The notes beneath the pieces were generated by a model that worked only from the letters and a program-made list of their open reading frames with translations, ran no database searches and was not told the DNA's origin. The position numbers and the translations under genes are program-made. From Stephanodiscus triporus (Eukaryota > Bacillariophyta > Thalassiosirophyceae > Thalassiosirales > Thalassiosiraceae), in contig JALLAZ010000264.1 of the NCBI GenBank assembly GCA_036939755.1, positions 1 through 18,185 on the forward strand: a stretch of DNA of 18,185 nt. Reading direction: 5' to 3'. This document shows positions 16,817 through 18,185 of this stretch, piece after piece (positions within the stretch are counted from its first letter, which is position 1; each line of letters opens with the position of its first letter).

Positions 16817-17215
16817 GATTAAATAATGATGGTGTGGAGAGTGAGAGGGACTACCGTCCGTCTGTCGATGGTTCCATCATCCGAGTGAGGGTTCTTTACA
16901 CATAACCTGGGTATAGGCAATTTTACGAGTTCCTACAGGTAGATTAGGCAGAAGAAAATGTCTATTTCCCTAATATGCAATTGTACTAGCGCTTCTTAAA
17001 GCTAGTAGACCTCGCGGTAATTTTTACTCCAGGGGGATATTTTAGGGTTTAGGCATTTTTTTACCTAACGAATCAGTATTAATTCCTATGTATCTAGACA
17101 TTTTCGCATGGATAGAAAAAGGCGTGCGCACACGTCTAGCTGCCCCCTCGCCACAATAAGCCCGGTTGGGGGAGCGGCAAAATAATAATAAAAGAAAAAT
17201 ATCGATCGAACGCCA
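16817..17215. other. Gene-free AT-rich region upstream of Sen54, 399 bp
   Basis: This should contain the Sen54 promoter. I see no open frame worth keeping. Short palindromic words occur: tactagc...gctagta at about 16984-17007 and gtgcgcac at about 17124-17133. An AT run aataataataaaagaaaaat is near 17182-17201. No tRNA or repeat family is recognised. Confidence 0.5.
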
Positions 17216-17767
17216 ATGCCATCGCCATCTTTGTCGTCCTCCCCCGACGTCGGCGTCCTCCCGTTAATGACGTCAGTACCACCTGCGCCGACAAAGATCA
17301 TCGTGCTGAAAGGACATCATCAGTTGGGGAAGATTCGAGGCTGATGATCGGCATGTCGATTTTGTCAGTTCGTGAGCGAGCTGGCCCGGAAGACAGGAGG
17401 AGGAGGAGGGGAGAAGGAGGGGACGACGACGACCGACCACCATGCAAGGAGGATGTCGCCCCTCCTTGCGGATGGATGCTACTTCGCTTTCCTTCTGACG
17501 ATGACTACGACAACTACAATGACAAACATCCTGAAGAATGTGGGACATCACGTCCTCGCTCTTTTCTACAGTAGCATGGACGCCCGTCTGCTGGACTCGA
17601 TCAGGAAACATGGGATCGATGGGGTGAGGAGGGCGTTTGTCAGATTGGATCACTGGAGGTCGAGGCCGGAGGAGAATGAGGACGGTGAGGACATTGAGGA
17701 GGAGGAGATGAGGTCGGAGGTGGTCGAGGAGGCGAGCATCATTGCTGCTGGGGGAACGACGCGATGA
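17216..17767 (+). CDS. Possible gene, unresolved structure, low confidence
   Basis: An ATG at 17216-17218 opens a frame reading PTKIIVLKGHHQLGKIRG and stops at 17342. The same frame reopens at 17369 after a possible acceptor (ttttgtcag) and continues to 17767. It contains HVLALFYSSMDARLLDSIRK, GIDGVRRAFVRLDHWRSR and an acidic end. The two pieces could be one gene with a short intron, but no donor gives both a good site and the right phase. The P-loop-like start (KIIVLKGHHQ) only loosely recalls sulfotransferase-like proteins. On the opposite strand 17650-17898 is also open and starts with a signal-anchor-like segment (CTVVSIAILLLIALPPLLPA, 82 residues). At most one of the two is likely real. 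Confidence 0.25.
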
Positions 17768-17898
17768 TCGACGAGGAGCACGTACGTCGCGGGGAGGAGG
17801 GGGGGGAGGGCAATGAGGAGGAGGATCGCAATGCTGACGACGGTGCAGGACGTCGATCGTCCCTGGCGGTGGGGATGCTGCGATCGACGCGTCATCAT
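17650..17898 (-). CDS. Small signal-anchor protein candidate, low confidence
   Basis: The 82-residue frame has a basic start (MMTRRSQHPHRQGRS), one hydrophobic helix (VVSIAILLLIALPPLLPATYVLL) and a Ser/Thr-rich end. The design is that of a small secreted or membrane-anchored protein. It overlaps the + strand candidate at 17216-17767, and no exon downstream can be joined cleanly. I recognise no family. Confidence 0.25.
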   Translation of the reverse strand: MMTRRSQHPHRQGRSTSCTVVSIAILLLIALPPLLPATYVLLVDHRVVPPAAMMLASSTTSDLISSSSMSSPSSFSSGLDLQ

Positions 17899-18185
17899 CG
17901 TTAGGTTAGATGATGATTACAACAATGACGCTGTCCATTTCAATTTAAACTAATAATTATTTAGTTTCTAGTCTTCGAGTTTTTTTTCACACTGGCGCAC
18001 AGAGATGCTACGTGACTGGAGTACTTCTAAGATAAGAAAAGATTTAAAGTGTGTCGTTGTCATCGCCGTCATTGCCGTCGTCATCGTTGTCATCGTTGTC
18101 GTTGTCATCATTGTTGTGTCATCGTCGTCATTGTCATCATTGTTGTTGTCATCGTCGTCGTTGTCGTTGTCGTCGTTGTCGTCGT
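17899..18185. other. AT-rich intergenic DNA ending in a trinucleotide array
   Basis: From 17899 to about 18050 there is AT-rich sequence (atttaaactaataattatttag) without a gene. The remainder is the repeat described at 18050-18185. Confidence 0.5.
18050..18185. repeat. Degenerate GTC/GTT/ATC/ATT trinucleotide array running off the right edge
   Basis: About 135 bp consist of trinucleotides of the type (G/A)T(C/T) in a 3-nt phase, with one or two phase slips. If transcribed and translated on the - strand it would give Asp/Asn-rich or Thr-rich runs. It may be an old microsatellite or the edge of a low-complexity coding exon beyond the window. Confidence 0.75.

Overview
This window looks like nuclear DNA of a unicellular photosynthetic eukaryote. 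A diatom or other stramenopile fits best. The coding sequence is interrupted by short GT-AG introns (84-158 nt where I can fix both ends). Proteins carry long Asp, Ser, Gly, Gln and Lys runs encoded by trinucleotide microsatellites such as GTC/GAC. Several families are typically eukaryotic or organellar: a TMEM70-like mitochondrial protein, a homolog of plant chloroplast protein At5g03900, eIF4E and tRNA-splicing endonuclease subunit Sen54. The diatom placement is an inference from style, not a proof.

Layout. (1) 1-2100 is a low-GC repeat island. It holds a decayed Mutator-like (MULE) transposase on + with a FLYWCH-like N-terminus, two frame breaks, a 144-nt intron containing three 24-nt repeats and an intact DDE core. 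A perfect 38-bp palindrome follows. (2) 2119-2622 is an unidentified open frame on -. (3) 2642-6218 is a divergent pair sharing a 148-bp promoter gap: an At5g03900-like membrane protein on - and an iron-ADH-like protein on + that seems to lack most metal ligands. (4) 6890-7822 is a type I single-pass membrane protein of unknown role. (5) 7988-10543 (-) is a three-exon HI0933/YhiN-type flavoprotein whose central ISGGGRCN motif lies on a 26-nt microexon. (6) 10705-11748 (+) is a TMEM70-like protein, divergent from the flavoprotein across 161 bp. (7) 12019-13722 (-) is a signal-peptide protein of unknown function. (8) 14548-15307 (-) is a three-exon class II eIF4E (4EHP-like) with a 6-nt first coding exon. 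(9) 15533-16816 (-) is Sen54. (10) The rest is mostly non-coding, with an unresolved gene-like region at 17216-17898 and an imperfect trinucleotide repeat running off the right edge.

The genes do not form a pathway. Gene order alternates strands, with divergent pairs sharing very short promoters and convergent pairs separated by 165-270 bp. This is typical of a compact protist genome. I see no CRISPR array, rRNA or convincing tRNA. I did not find a wholly new multi-gene system. The best signals are the microexon in the flavoprotein, the tiny first exon of the 4EHP-like gene, the degenerate iron-ADH homolog and the unidentified 168-codon frame.
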